DNA of 64,000 nt from Actinomadura sp. NAK00032. GTDB lineage: Bacteria; Actinomycetota; Actinomycetes; Streptosporangiales; Streptosporangiaceae. Within the stretch, counting starts at the first letter, position 1. Each line of letters begins with the position of its first letter. The translations under genes and the position numbers were made by a program. The DNA is taken from contig NZ_CP054932.1 of NCBI RefSeq assembly GCF_013364275.1, positions 1,302,001 through 1,366,000 on the forward strand, in the 5' to 3' direction. Below the pieces are notes generated by a model. The model had not been told where the DNA came from. It worked only from the letters and a program-made list of their open reading frames with translations, and made no database searches. Of this stretch, positions 7,276 to 14,701 are shown piece after piece.

Positions 7276-9597
7276 ATGGCGCGATTCCTGGACGCACTGG
7301 GGCGTCTCTGCGTGCGGCGGCGGCGCACCGTGTTCGAGCTGTGGGTCGCCGTCATGCTCGGCGCGGGCGTCCTCGGCCTGACGCACGGCGGCATGTTCGT
7401 CCAGCAGAGCACCCTCGCCGGCACCGAGACGCAGCGCGCCATCGACACCCTCCGCCAGGACTTCCCGGCGATGACCGGGCCGACCGCGACCGTCGTGTTC
7501 CACGAGACCCGCGCCGCGAGCCCGGCGGACTGGCGGGTCGCGCTCACCATCGGCCGGTCGATCGAGAACATCGGCAAGCTGAAGCGGGTCGCGTTCGTCG
7601 AGAACCCCTACGCGCAGGGCATGGGCGGGCTGAAGGACGACAACGCGGTCGTCGTCCGGCTGAACTTCACCGGCACGATGAGCGACGTCTCCCACGCCGA
7701 CCTCGACGCGCTGAACCGCGCCGTCGAGCCCGCGCGGATGGCGGGCCTGGAGGTGAAGTCCGGCGGCATCACCGCGATGATCCTCAACCAGCCGAAGGGC
7801 GGGCCGCAGGAGGGCGTCGGGATCGTCCTCGCGCTGGTCGTGCTGCTGCTGGCGTTCGGGTCCTACCTCGCGGCGGGCATCCCGATCCTGGTGTCGCTGT
7901 GCGGGATGGCCGTCGCCTACTCGCTGATCCACTTCTCCGCGTCGCTGTTCCAGATCGCGCCGACCGCGCCGATGGTCGCCGCGATGCTCGGCATCGGCGC
8001 CGGGATCGACTACGCGCTGTTCATCGTCACCCGGTACCGGCAGCAGCTCGCCGAGGGCGACGACGTCGAGACCGCGGTCGGCCGGGCCATGGCGCACTCC
8101 GGGCACGCCGTGGTGTTCGCGGGCGGCACCGTCGTGTTCGCGATCTGCGGGCTGTTCCTGTCCGGGATCGAGTTCATCGGACGTATCGGCATCGCCACCG
8201 CGCTCGCCGTCGCCGTCATGGTCGTGGCCGCGCTGACGCTGCTGCCCGCCGTGCTCGGCGCGCTCGGCACGCGCATCGACCGGTACCGGCTGCCGCGCGT
8301 CCGGCCCGACCGCAGTTCGCGCCGCTGGACGGCCTGGGGACGGCACGTCGACCGGCACGCGTGGCCGTACGCGATCGTCGCGACGCTCGTCCTGCTGGCG
8401 CTGTCGATCCCGACGCTCAGCCTGCGGTTCGGCGTGATGGCCGACAGCATGTCGTCGCCGAAGATGGAGGCGCGGCAGGCCTACGACATCGTCGCCCGCG
8501 AGTTCGGCGCCGGCCACTACAGCCCGTTCGTCGTCGTCGCGAAGGTGCCGGGGGAGGAGAAGCGCGCCAAGCCGAAGCGGGTCGTGCCCACGGTGGACGG
8601 GCGGGCGGGCCTGTCCGGCCTGACGGGCCCGTCCGGGGCGAGACCGAGCCCGTCTCCCTCGCCCGCCCTCCCGAAGGGCGCGCCGGACCAGACGAAGAAG
8701 CCCGACAAGGACGCGGTGCTGATCGGCCAGGAGCTGCAGCGGCGGCTGTCGGAGGCGTCCGGCGTCGTCTTCGCCGCCGCGCCGGTGGTGACGGGGAAGA
8801 CGGCGATCGTGCAGGTCATCCCGCGTGACGCGCCGCACGCCGAGTCGACCACGGAGCTCGTCCGGCACCTGCGGGACGTGGAGATCGCCGCCGTGCGGGA
8901 CGCCCATCCGGGCACCGAGATCTACCTGGGCGGCGAGAACCCGGCGATCATCGACCTGGCCGCCACGGTCGGGGACCGCATGCTCACCGTCGTCGTGGCG
9001 GTCGTCGGCGTCGCGCTGCTGCTGCTCGTCATCGCGTTCCGCTCGATCATCGTGCCGGTGAAGGCGGCGCTGATGAACCTGCTGTCGATCGGGGCGTCGT
9101 TCGGCGTCGTCACCGCCGTGTTCCAGTGGGGCTGGGGCGTCGAGCTGCTCGGCGTCGACCAGGCCATCCCGATCATGTCGTTCATCCCGCTGTTCATGTT
9201 CGCGCTGATCTTCGGGCTGTCCATGGACTACGAGGTCTTCCTGCTGTCGCGGATCAAGGAGGAGTACGACCGGACGGGCGACCCGCACGAGTCGGTGGTG
9301 GTCGGGATCGGGGCGACGGCCCGGCTCATCACCTCGGCCGCGCTCATCATGATCTTCGTGTTCGCGAGCTTCGTCCCGCAGCCGGACCCGATGGTGAAGA
9401 TGATGGCGCTCGGCCTCGCGGTCGCGGTGGCGATGGACGCGACGATCGTCCGGCTCGTCCTCGTCCCGGCGCTGATGAGCCTGCTCGGGCACGCGAACTG
9501 GTGGTGGCCGGGACGCGGCCGTCCGGCCGTGCCGCCGACGCCGCAGCCGCCTCCGGAACCGGTCGCCGAGCAGCTGGAACTTGAGTTGACGACCTGA
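7276..9597 (+). CDS. MMPL-family RND-type transporter
   Basis: The product is 773 aa, about the usual length for actinobacterial MmpL proteins. The topology is one N-terminal membrane helix, a periplasmic loop, five helices (about 185-330), a second periplasmic loop and five more helices (about 580-750). The second loop carries a Pro/Ser/Lys-rich low-complexity insert. MMPL signature stretches such as GIGAGIDYALFIVTRYR and FGLSMDYEVFLLSRIKEEY hold the proton-relay aspartates and tyrosines. It probably exports a lipid or hydrophobic metabolite. GTG 7261 is an alternative start; ATG 7276 fits the family N-terminus better. Confidence 0.92.
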   Translation: MARFLDALGRLCVRRRRTVFELWVAVMLGAGVLGLTHGGMFVQQSTLAGTETQRAIDTLRQDFPAMTGPTATVVFHETRAASPADWRVALTIGRSIENIGKLKRVAFVENPYAQGMGGLKDDNAVVVRLNFTGTMSDVSHADLDALNRAVEPARMAGLEVKSGGITAMILNQPKGGPQEGVGIVLALVVLLLAFGSYLAAGIPILVSLCGMAVAYSLIHFSASLFQIAPTAPMVAAMLGIGAGIDYALFIVTRYRQQLAEGDDVETAVGRAMAHSGHAVVFAGGTVVFAICGLFLSGIEFIGRIGIATALAVAVMVVAALTLLPAVLGALGTRIDRYRLPRVRPDRSSRRWTAWGRHVDRHAWPYAIVATLVLLALSIPTLSLRFGVMADSMSSPKMEARQAYDIVAREFGAGHYSPFVVVAKVPGEEKRAKPKRVVPTVDGRAGLSGLTGPSGARPSPSPSPALPKGAPDQTKKPDKDAVLIGQELQRRLSEASGVVFAAAPVVTGKTAIVQVIPRDAPHAESTTELVRHLRDVEIAAVRDAHPGTEIYLGGENPAIIDLAATVGDRMLTVVVAVVGVALLLLVIAFRSIIVPVKAALMNLLSIGASFGVVTAVFQWGWGVELLGVDQAIPIMSFIPLFMFALIFGLSMDYEVFLLSRIKEEYDRTGDPHESVVVGIGATARLITSAALIMIFVFASFVPQPDPMVKMMALGLAVAVAMDATIVRLVLVPALMSLLGHANWWWPGRGRPAVPPTPQPPPEPVAEQLELELTT

Positions 9598-9653
9598 CGG
9601 CGAGTGTTCTCCGAAGCGCCGGGTACGTGCCGTGGCGGACATCGGGGGGCCTC

Positions 9654-10703
9654 ATGCGCGTCGCTGCAGTACGGACGGTCGTGCCGGAGCATCACTACGA
9701 CCAGGACCAGATCACCCGGGCCGTCGTGGAGCGCGCCGCCGCGAAGGAGCAGATCGTCCGGCGCCTGCATGCCGCCACCCAGGTCACCGGCCGCCGCCTG
9801 GCGCTGCCCATCGACGAGTACGTCAAGCTCGACGGCTTCACCGAGGCCAACGGCGTCTACATCGAGACGGCCGTCGAGCTGGCGGCGCGGGCGGTCGGTG
9901 ACGTCCTCGACCGGGCCGGGATCTCCCCGCAGGACGTCGACCACCTCGTCTTCTGCTCCTCGACCGGGGTGGCGACGCCCTCGCTGGACGCCCGCGTGGC
10001 GCAGCGCGTCGGGCTGCGCGAGGACATCACCCGCGTGCCGATGTTCGGCCTCGGCTGCGCGGCGGGCGCCGCCGGGCTGTCCCGGGTGGCCGACTACCTG
10101 CGCGGCCGCCCCGAGCGGGTGGCGGTGCTGGTGTGCGTCGAGCTGTGCTCCCTGACCGTGCAGCGCGACGACAGCTCGATGGCGAACCTGGTGGCCAGCG
10201 GCCTGTTCGGCGACGGCGCCGCCGCCGTGGTCGCGCTCGGCGACCACCGCGACACCGCCGGGCACCGGGGGCCGCGGGTGGTCGCGAGCCGCAGCAGGCT
10301 CTACCCCGGCACCGAGCGCCTCATGGGCTGGGACGTCGGCGACCACGGCCTGCGCGTCGTCCTGGCCGCCGACCTCGTCGCCCATGTCGAGGCCACCCTG
10401 GCGGGCGACGTGACGTCCTTTCTGGACGATCACGGGCTCGCCCCGGGCCGGGTCCCGTCGTGGGTCTGCCACCCCGGCGGCCCGAAGGTGATCGAGGCCA
10501 TCGAGCGGGAGCTGGCGCTGGAGCCGGGCGCGCTCGACATCACCTGGGAGTCGCTGCGGACGCTCGGCAACCTCTCGTCGGTGTCGGTGCTGAACGTGCT
10601 GGAGGAGACGATCGCGCGGCGCCGCCCGCCCGACGGGACGCCCGGCCTGCTGATGGCGCTCGGGCCGGGGTTCTCCGCCGAACTCGTCCTGCTGCGATGG
10701 TGA
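9654..10703 (+). CDS. Type III polyketide synthase (chalcone/stilbene synthase superfamily)
   Basis: The product is 349 aa. The Cys-His-Asn triad is visible as Cys135 in FGLGCAAGAAG, His273 in VCHPGGPKV and Asn306 in LGNLSSVS. The enzyme extends an acyl-CoA starter with malonyl-CoA to give alkylpyrones or resorcinols. ATG 9654 follows a GGGGGG stretch at normal spacing. The stop overlaps the next start by 7 bases, so the ICMT-like methyltransferase is translationally coupled. The nearby MMPL exporter could move a lipidic product, but that is inference. The starter unit cannot be read from sequence. Confidence 0.93.
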   Translation: MRVAAVRTVVPEHHYDQDQITRAVVERAAAKEQIVRRLHAATQVTGRRLALPIDEYVKLDGFTEANGVYIETAVELAARAVGDVLDRAGISPQDVDHLVFCSSTGVATPSLDARVAQRVGLREDITRVPMFGLGCAAGAAGLSRVADYLRGRPERVAVLVCVELCSLTVQRDDSSMANLVASGLFGDGAAAVVALGDHRDTAGHRGPRVVASRSRLYPGTERLMGWDVGDHGLRVVLAADLVAHVEATLAGDVTSFLDDHGLAPGRVPSWVCHPGGPKVIEAIERELALEPGALDITWESLRTLGNLSSVSVLNVLEETIARRRPPDGTPGLLMALGPGFSAELVLLRW

Positions 10704-11365
10704 GGCGGGGGCTGCGGCGCGGGCTGCGGCGCGGGCGGGGGCGGCGGCGCGGGAGGTCTGCCGGGCGGTCGGTGAACCGGTACGGCGTGCTGATCGGGCT
10801 CGTCGCCGCCGAGCGGCTGGCGGAGCTGGCCGTGGCGCGCCGGAACCGCGCCTGGGCGCTGCGGAACGGCGGGGTCGAGCACGGCCGGCGGCACTATCCG
10901 CTGATCGCCGCCGCCCATGCCGGTCTGCTGGGCGGGGCGCTGCTGGAGGCCCGGCGTGGGCGGAGCCCGTTCATCCCAGCACTCGGCTGGCCGATGCTGG
11001 CGGTGGCGCTCTCGTCCCAGGCGCTGCGCTGGTGGTGCATCACCAGCCTGGGGAAGCGGTGGAACACCCGGGTCATCGTGGTGCCCGGCATGCCGCTCGT
11101 GGAGCGCGGCCCTTACCGGCGCTTGCGGCATCCCAACTACGTGGCGGTCGTCGCAGAGGGCGCCGCCTTGCCGCTCGTCCACACCGGGTGGCGTACTGCG
11201 CTGCTGTTCACGGCGACCAACCTGTGCCTGCTCCGGACGCGCATCAGGGTCGAGAACGAGGCGCTCGGTCACGCTGGAACGTCGAGTACAGCCACGACTG
11301 CCCCGCCCATGTGCGGCTCTGGGGGAGTCGGACGAGGAACGGCGGCGGCCGCTCGGTCATGGTGA
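10697..11365 (+). CDS. ICMT-like membrane methyltransferase partnered with the type III PKS
   Basis: The product is 222 aa from the coupled ATG 10697, or 197 aa from GTG 10772. The first 25 residues of the longer form are almost all Arg/Gly, so the shorter form may be real. There are several membrane helices. The SAM-binding C-terminal signature reads RHPNYVAVVAE after RGPYRRL and ends at IRVENEALGH. This is the isoprenylcysteine carboxyl methyltransferase superfamily. A methyltransferase of this family partners a type III PKS in Bacillus subtilis (BpsA/BpsB), where it methylates alkylpyrones. The last ~29 residues (Ser/Thr/Gly-rich) look unlike the family and may reflect a frameshift. Confidence 0.82.
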   Translation: MVRRGLRRGLRRGRGRRRGRSAGRSVNRYGVLIGLVAAERLAELAVARRNRAWALRNGGVEHGRRHYPLIAAAHAGLLGGALLEARRGRSPFIPALGWPMLAVALSSQALRWWCITSLGKRWNTRVIVVPGMPLVERGPYRRLRHPNYVAVVAEGAALPLVHTGWRTALLFTATNLCLLRTRIRVENEALGHAGTSSTATTAPPMCGSGGVGRGTAAAARSW

Positions 11366-11394
11366 GACGGTTCGGTCGGTCATGGTGAGACGGT
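11353..11394 (+). repeat. 19-bp direct repeat at the convergent end of two genes
   Basis: TCGGTCATGGTGAGACGGT occurs at 11353-11371 and 11376-11394, four bases apart. The first copy contains the ICMT-like stop codon. The second contains the stop codon of the ferritin-like gene on the other strand. Confidence 0.9.
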
Positions 11395-11919
11395 GGTGTG
11401 CGTCCGGCCTGTCCGCTTCGAGGCCTGCTCGCGGAACGCCGTGCCGGCGGCCTGCCTGTGGAGTCCCTCCAGGAGGGCGATCTGGGCGATCGCGCGGTCG
11501 AGCAGGGTGCGGAGCTGCTCGACGTCCAGCCCCGGTTCCCGGTCGGCGATGGCGAGCAGGGTGCGCCACCCGGCCGCCTTGCCCTCGACGGCCAGCCGGA
11601 GCGCCTCGATCTCCACGAGATCGCTGAGCGGGGAGCGGGTCGCGACCCGGCCGTTGAGCTTCAGCCGGCCACCCTTCTCCGCCGCCCACACCGCCATGCT
11701 CTTGAACCGGCGGGGCGGCATCCCGAGCGAACGCAGGATCGACTGCAGCGCCCCGCGGTCGGCGGCGATGTCGTCCGAGAGCCTCCGCAAGAGCTCGGCG
11801 TCGCCGGTGTCACGGTGCGAGCGTGCGACGCGGCGGGCCAGTGCCACGCCGCCCGCTGCCGCGGCCAGATGGTCGGTCAGATAGATGTGCAGCAATCCCC
11901 GGCTGCCACGTGTCCCCAT
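11380..11919 (-). CDS. Conserved actinobacterial ferritin-like helical protein
   Basis: The product is 179 aa and almost entirely helical. The opening segment LLHIYLTDHLAAAAGGVALARRVARSH and the central EKGGRLKLNGRVATRSPLSDLVE block are typical of a conserved uncharacterised actinobacterial family often annotated as ferritin-like. Acidic and histidine residues are present, but a complete di-iron ExxH pair is not obvious, so iron binding is unproven. It converges on the ICMT-like gene with only 14 bp between the stops. Confidence 0.75.
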   Translation of the reverse strand: MGTRGSRGLLHIYLTDHLAAAAGGVALARRVARSHRDTGDAELLRRLSDDIAADRGALQSILRSLGMPPRRFKSMAVWAAEKGGRLKLNGRVATRSPLSDLVEIEALRLAVEGKAAGWRTLLAIADREPGLDVEQLRTLLDRAIAQIALLEGLHRQAAGTAFREQASKRTGRTHTTVSP

Positions 11920-11976
11920 GCGGCCCCCGTACCCCGGCCTGGCCGCGTAAACGGCACGGTCGGCGGCGGCGTCGGG

Positions 11977-12366
11977 TCAGGGGATCTGCTCGACGCGGAC
12001 GCCGGGGACGGCCTCGTAGACGTCGGGGTCGGCGGTGACCAGCGGCCACCGGCGCCAGCGCGCGGACCAGGCGGCCTGGGCGGCGTCCATGCCGAGGTTG
12101 GGGATCGTGGTGACGAGCAGACCGGTCTGCTGCGCGATCACGTCGTCGAGGTCGTCCACGTGGACGACCTGCATGCCGGGGAGCCGCTCCAGGACGGTGC
12201 GGCCGTGGTCGGGGACGATCTGCCACGCGCGGGCGAGCGCGGTCGCGGGGATCACGATGGTGGCGTGCTGGGCGATGGACGCGCGGAGCCGGGCGCGGAC
12301 GTAGATCGTCTTGCCGGTGGCGAGGTCCAGGAGTGCGGTCGCGTCGAAGACGTGACCGGTGATCAC
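11977..12366 (-). CDS. PIN-domain toxin of a VapBC-type module
   Basis: The product is 129 aa. The PIN fold is seen in VFDATALLDLATGKT (Asp8), the central LGMDAAQAAW (Asp94) and VTADP (Asp113). PIN ribonucleases normally carry a conserved Glu in the helix after the second strand. The matching stretch here reads PATALARAW, with Arg46 at that place, so catalytic competence is doubtful. GTG 12366 overlaps the antitoxin stop by 4 bases (GTGA), which supports this start and coupled expression. Confidence 0.82.
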   Translation of the reverse strand: MITGHVFDATALLDLATGKTIYVRARLRASIAQHATIVIPATALARAWQIVPDHGRTVLERLPGMQVVHVDDLDDVIAQQTGLLVTTIPNLGMDAAQAAWSARWRRWPLVTADPDVYEAVPGVRVEQIP

Positions 12367-12602
12367 GCGACGTCCCTGCGGTCCGGCGTGCCGCGTTCGA
12401 CGAGGCGGTCGACCATCGCCTGCTCGTCGGGGCTCGGCGGGCCGAACAGATCGTCGATGGTCGAGGAGTCCCGCAGGTAGGCCAGCTTGAGGCGCGCCCC
12501 GTCCGCGAGGAAGCCGGACACCGAGGCGATCTTCTTGTCCTCGGCGAGGCCCTGGAGCGTGGCGGCAAGCTCGTCCGGGAGCGTGATGTTGAGTCTCGCC
12601 AT
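12363..12602 (-). CDS. Ribbon-helix-helix antitoxin (VapB-like)
   Basis: The product is 79 aa. The N-terminus MARLNITLPDELAATLQGLAE is a ribbon-helix-helix DNA-binding strand and helix. The C-terminal half (DDLFGPPSPDEQAMVDRLVE) is the acidic segment that would wrap the toxin. ATG 12602 puts the RHH strand at the extreme N-terminus, as usual. A 28-bp dyad just upstream is the likely autoregulatory site. The order antitoxin then toxin with overlapping codons is standard. Confidence 0.85.
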   Translation of the reverse strand: MARLNITLPDELAATLQGLAEDKKIASVSGFLADGARLKLAYLRDSSTIDDLFGPPSPDEQAMVDRLVERGTPDRRDVA

Positions 12603-12613
12603 GGCGCACACAA

Positions 12614-12641
12614 TACACACTCGGATGCCTTCCAGTGTGTA
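12614..12641. promoter_or_regulatory. Dyad operator before the VapBC-type operon
   Basis: TACACACT (12614-12621) and AGTGTGTA (12634-12641) form an 8-bp-arm inverted repeat with a 12-base spacer, 12 bases upstream of the antitoxin start. RHH antitoxins usually bind such dyads to repress their own operon. Confidence 0.6.
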
Positions 12642-12753
12642 CTGGCCGGGTTAGATCGGCGTGCGCGAGCTGGCCGGCGGCAGCGGGAACAGCCCCGGCC
12701 CGCGCTGCGCAGCACCGCCGCGTCGCCGGCCGCCGTCGCTGCGAGGGGTTTGG

Positions 12754-13074
12754 ATGACGAGGGCGGCATACACGGCGGAGGCGCACATCTAAGGAGGCAG
12801 GAACGGCCGCGCCAGAACGTCCGACGGCTCGGGCAGCGCGCCGGGCGACGCGGCGGCGGTGTCCTTGATCCCGAACGGCTCCGGCGGATTCACGCTGAGC
12901 ACCGAAATGCGGATCTCACTGCCGTCGCTCGCCGTCGCTCGCCGTCGCTCGCCGTCGCTCGCTGTCGACGAGGCCGACCGCCTGACTCGGGCCGCCCAGC
13001 GGGCATGCCCTTATTCGTCGGCCACGCGCGCCAACATGGACGTGTCCGTCGTGGTCAACGGCGAGCAGGTCTGA
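12754..13074 (+). pseudogene. Degraded organic hydroperoxide resistance gene (ohr/OsmC family)
   Basis: Read in one frame the sequence gives MTRAAYTAEAHI-stop-GGRNGRARTSDG, then IPNGSGGFTLSTEMRISLP, then a repeat-encoded patch, then DEADRLTRAAQRACPYSSATRANMDVSVVV. These blocks match the N-terminus and C-terminal half of Ohr peroxidases, including the resolving-cysteine motif CPYS.ATR.N. Three lesions are visible. There is a TAA at 12790-12792, a deletion of the central region that would carry the catalytic cysteine, and a 10-bp tandem expansion inside the C-terminal half. A GAGGGG ribosome site still precedes the ATG. The gene is almost certainly dead. Confidence 0.8.
12921..12966 (+). repeat. 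10-bp tandem repeat inside the ohr pseudogene
   Basis: Four exact copies of GCCGTCGCTC occupy 12921-12960, followed by a partial variant copy. The period is not a multiple of three. In the frame read it gives the odd string LPSLAVARRRSPSLAV between two genuine Ohr blocks. Confidence 0.9.
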
Positions 13075-13090
13075 GTTCTGAGTTCTGTTT

Positions 13091-13930
13091 CTACGCGCCG
13101 GCTGTGTCGAGCGAGAGGGCGTCGAGCCGGGCCTGCTGCCGGTCGGTGAGCCTCAACCCGGCCGCGGCGACGTTCTCCTCCAGGTGCCCGATCGACGCCG
13201 TCCCCGGGATGGGCAGGACGACCGGCGAACGGCCGAGCAGCCACGCGAGGGCGACCTGGGCCGGCGTGGCATCGAGTTCGGCGGCCACGGCGGCGACCTC
13301 GCCGGCCGTGGTCGCGGGCAGGACGGGCCGCCACGGCAGGAAGGCGATCCCCGCCGCCGTGCAGGCGTCGAGCACCGCGTCGTGCTCGCGGTCGAGCAGG
13401 TTGTAGCGGTTCTGCACGCTCGCGATGTCGACGATCCGCCGCGCCTCGTCGAGTTCGGCGACGGTCACCTCGGACAGCCCGATGTGGCCGATCTTGCCCT
13501 CGTCCCGGAGATCGCGGAGCGTCCCCACCTGGTCGGCGAGCGGGACCTCCGGGTCGACGCGGTGCAGTTGGAGCAGTTCCAGCCGCTCGGTGCGCAGGCG
13601 GCGCAGGGCCCGCTCGACCTGGTCGCGCAGGACCTCGGGCCGCCCGCACAGCGCCGCTTCGCGCGGCGGCTCCGGCGGGATGACGCCCACTTTCGTCGTG
13701 ACGAGCACGTCGTCCGGGAAGGGGTGGAGGGCCTCGACGAGCAGCTCCTCGTTGGCGCCCCAGCCGTACAGGTAGGCGGTATCGATCAACGTGACGCCGA
13801 GCTCGACGGCCCGCCGCGCCACCGCGACCGAGTTCTCCCGCGCCTGCCCGGGACCAGTCGGCAACTGCATGGCCCCGAACCCGAGCCGCCCCACCTCGAC
13901 GGCGCCCCCGATGCGAAAGGTGTCAGACAT
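13091..13930 (-). CDS. Aldo/keto reductase
   Basis: The product is 279 aa, an NADPH-dependent (alpha/beta)8 oxidoreductase. Family marks are LGFGAMQLP at the first strand, LIDTAYLYGWGANEELL with the catalytic Asp and Tyr region, VTTKVGV with the lysine, LLQLHRVD with the histidine, and a C-terminal VLPIPGTASIGHLEENV phosphate-binding segment. ATG 13930 (MSDTFRIGG) is preferred over in-frame upstream codons. The substrate is unknown. The 3' end lies 16 bp from the ohr pseudogene on the opposite strand. Confidence 0.92.
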   Translation of the reverse strand: MSDTFRIGGAVEVGRLGFGAMQLPTGPGQARENSVAVARRAVELGVTLIDTAYLYGWGANEELLVEALHPFPDDVLVTTKVGVIPPEPPREAALCGRPEVLRDQVERALRRLRTERLELLQLHRVDPEVPLADQVGTLRDLRDEGKIGHIGLSEVTVAELDEARRIVDIASVQNRYNLLDREHDAVLDACTAAGIAFLPWRPVLPATTAGEVAAVAAELDATPAQVALAWLLGRSPVVLPIPGTASIGHLEENVAAAGLRLTDRQQARLDALSLDTAGA

Positions 13931-14601
13931 ATCGCGCATTTCATGATCATCGTACTTCGCCCCGACCGCCGGGCGCGTAACCCGACCCTGCGCCCCCAAC
14001 CACGACCAGCGGCCCGACGGGCAGCGGTCCGCTGGCCAGCGGTTCGACGGGCAGTGCTGCGACGGGCAGTGCTGCGACGGGCAGTGGCTCGGCGGCCGGT
14101 GGTTCGGCGCGCGGCGGTTGGACGTGCGGCGGTTGGACGTGCGGCGCTGGGACGTGCAGCGGTGCGACGGTCGGCGGTTCGGTGGCCGGCGGTGCGGCGG
14201 GCAGCGCTATGACGGGCAGCGCTATGGCGGGCAGCGCTATGGCGGGCAGCGCTATGGCGGGCAGCGCTATGGCGGGCAGCGCTATGGCGGGCGGTGGTGC
14301 GGCGGGTGGCGGTTGGGCGGTGCGACGGCTGGGGGGTGGGCGGGCGGCGGTGTGGCGGGTAGATCGACCGCTGCGGCGCATAACGGTTACCGGGCCCGGC
14401 GCTGGGACGTCCGCGATGGGAAACGGTCGGTCGCGGTCGGCCTCCAGGCAGGTGGGCAGCCAGGCAAAATGGCGGACGGGCCGCGGGAAAACGGTGTGCG
14501 TTGGCCGGGTTCGGGTGGCTATCGTCGGGGGCATGGTGAGTCCCGAGGCGAGCGAGACGGGGGCTTTCGGTCACCCGTCAGCCCCCTGAACCACTGAAGC
14601 C
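13931..14601. other. Gene-free stretch between the aldo/keto reductase and the MFS pump
   Basis: The stretch is dominated by the 15-bp minisatellite and its degenerate flanks. The only peptide-like reading with a ribosome site is an 18-codon frame at 14533-14589 (MVSPEASETGAFGHPSAP), which I cannot assign. Confidence 0.5.
14206..14295. repeat. 15-bp minisatellite, six units, within a longer degenerate repeat zone
   Basis: GCTATGGCGGGCAGC is repeated from 14206 to 14295, with four exact units and one variant at each end. Degenerate units of the same period extend over roughly 14010-14330. Because 15 is a multiple of three, several frames on both strands stay open through the array (for example GGQRY on plus and PAIAL on minus). 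No frame has a recognisable domain or good ribosome site, so I treat the array as noncoding. Confidence 0.85.
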
Positions 14602-14604
14602 ATC

Positions 14605-14638
14605 CGGCCCGGCCGGCCGCTGCGAGCGGCCGGGGCCG
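14605..14638 (+). terminator. GC-rich hairpin upstream of the MFS gene
   Basis: CGGCCCGGCCGGCCGC pairs, with a small bulge, to GCGGCCGGGGCCG across a TGCGA loop and is followed by TTCTC. It may end transcription coming from the repeat region. Confidence 0.5.
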
Positions 14639-14701
14639 TTCTCGGGCTGAGCGCGGTGACGAGACGACTCGTCCGATCTCGCCTCACCTCGGAGCCATGC
14701 G

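Noticed and set aside
7201-9642. 813-aa minus-strand frame opposite the MMPL gene
   Set aside because: His/Arg/Asp-rich antisense shadow; the plus strand has clear MMPL motifs.
14206-14295. Possible CRISPR array
   Set aside because: The units are contiguous 15-bp repeats without spacers, and there are no cas genes.
13947-14534. Minus-strand 195-aa Pro/Ala repeat frame, and the matching plus-strand Gly/Arg/Tyr frame
   Set aside because: Both are products of the 15-bp minisatellite; there is no ribosome site or domain, and several frames are open at once.
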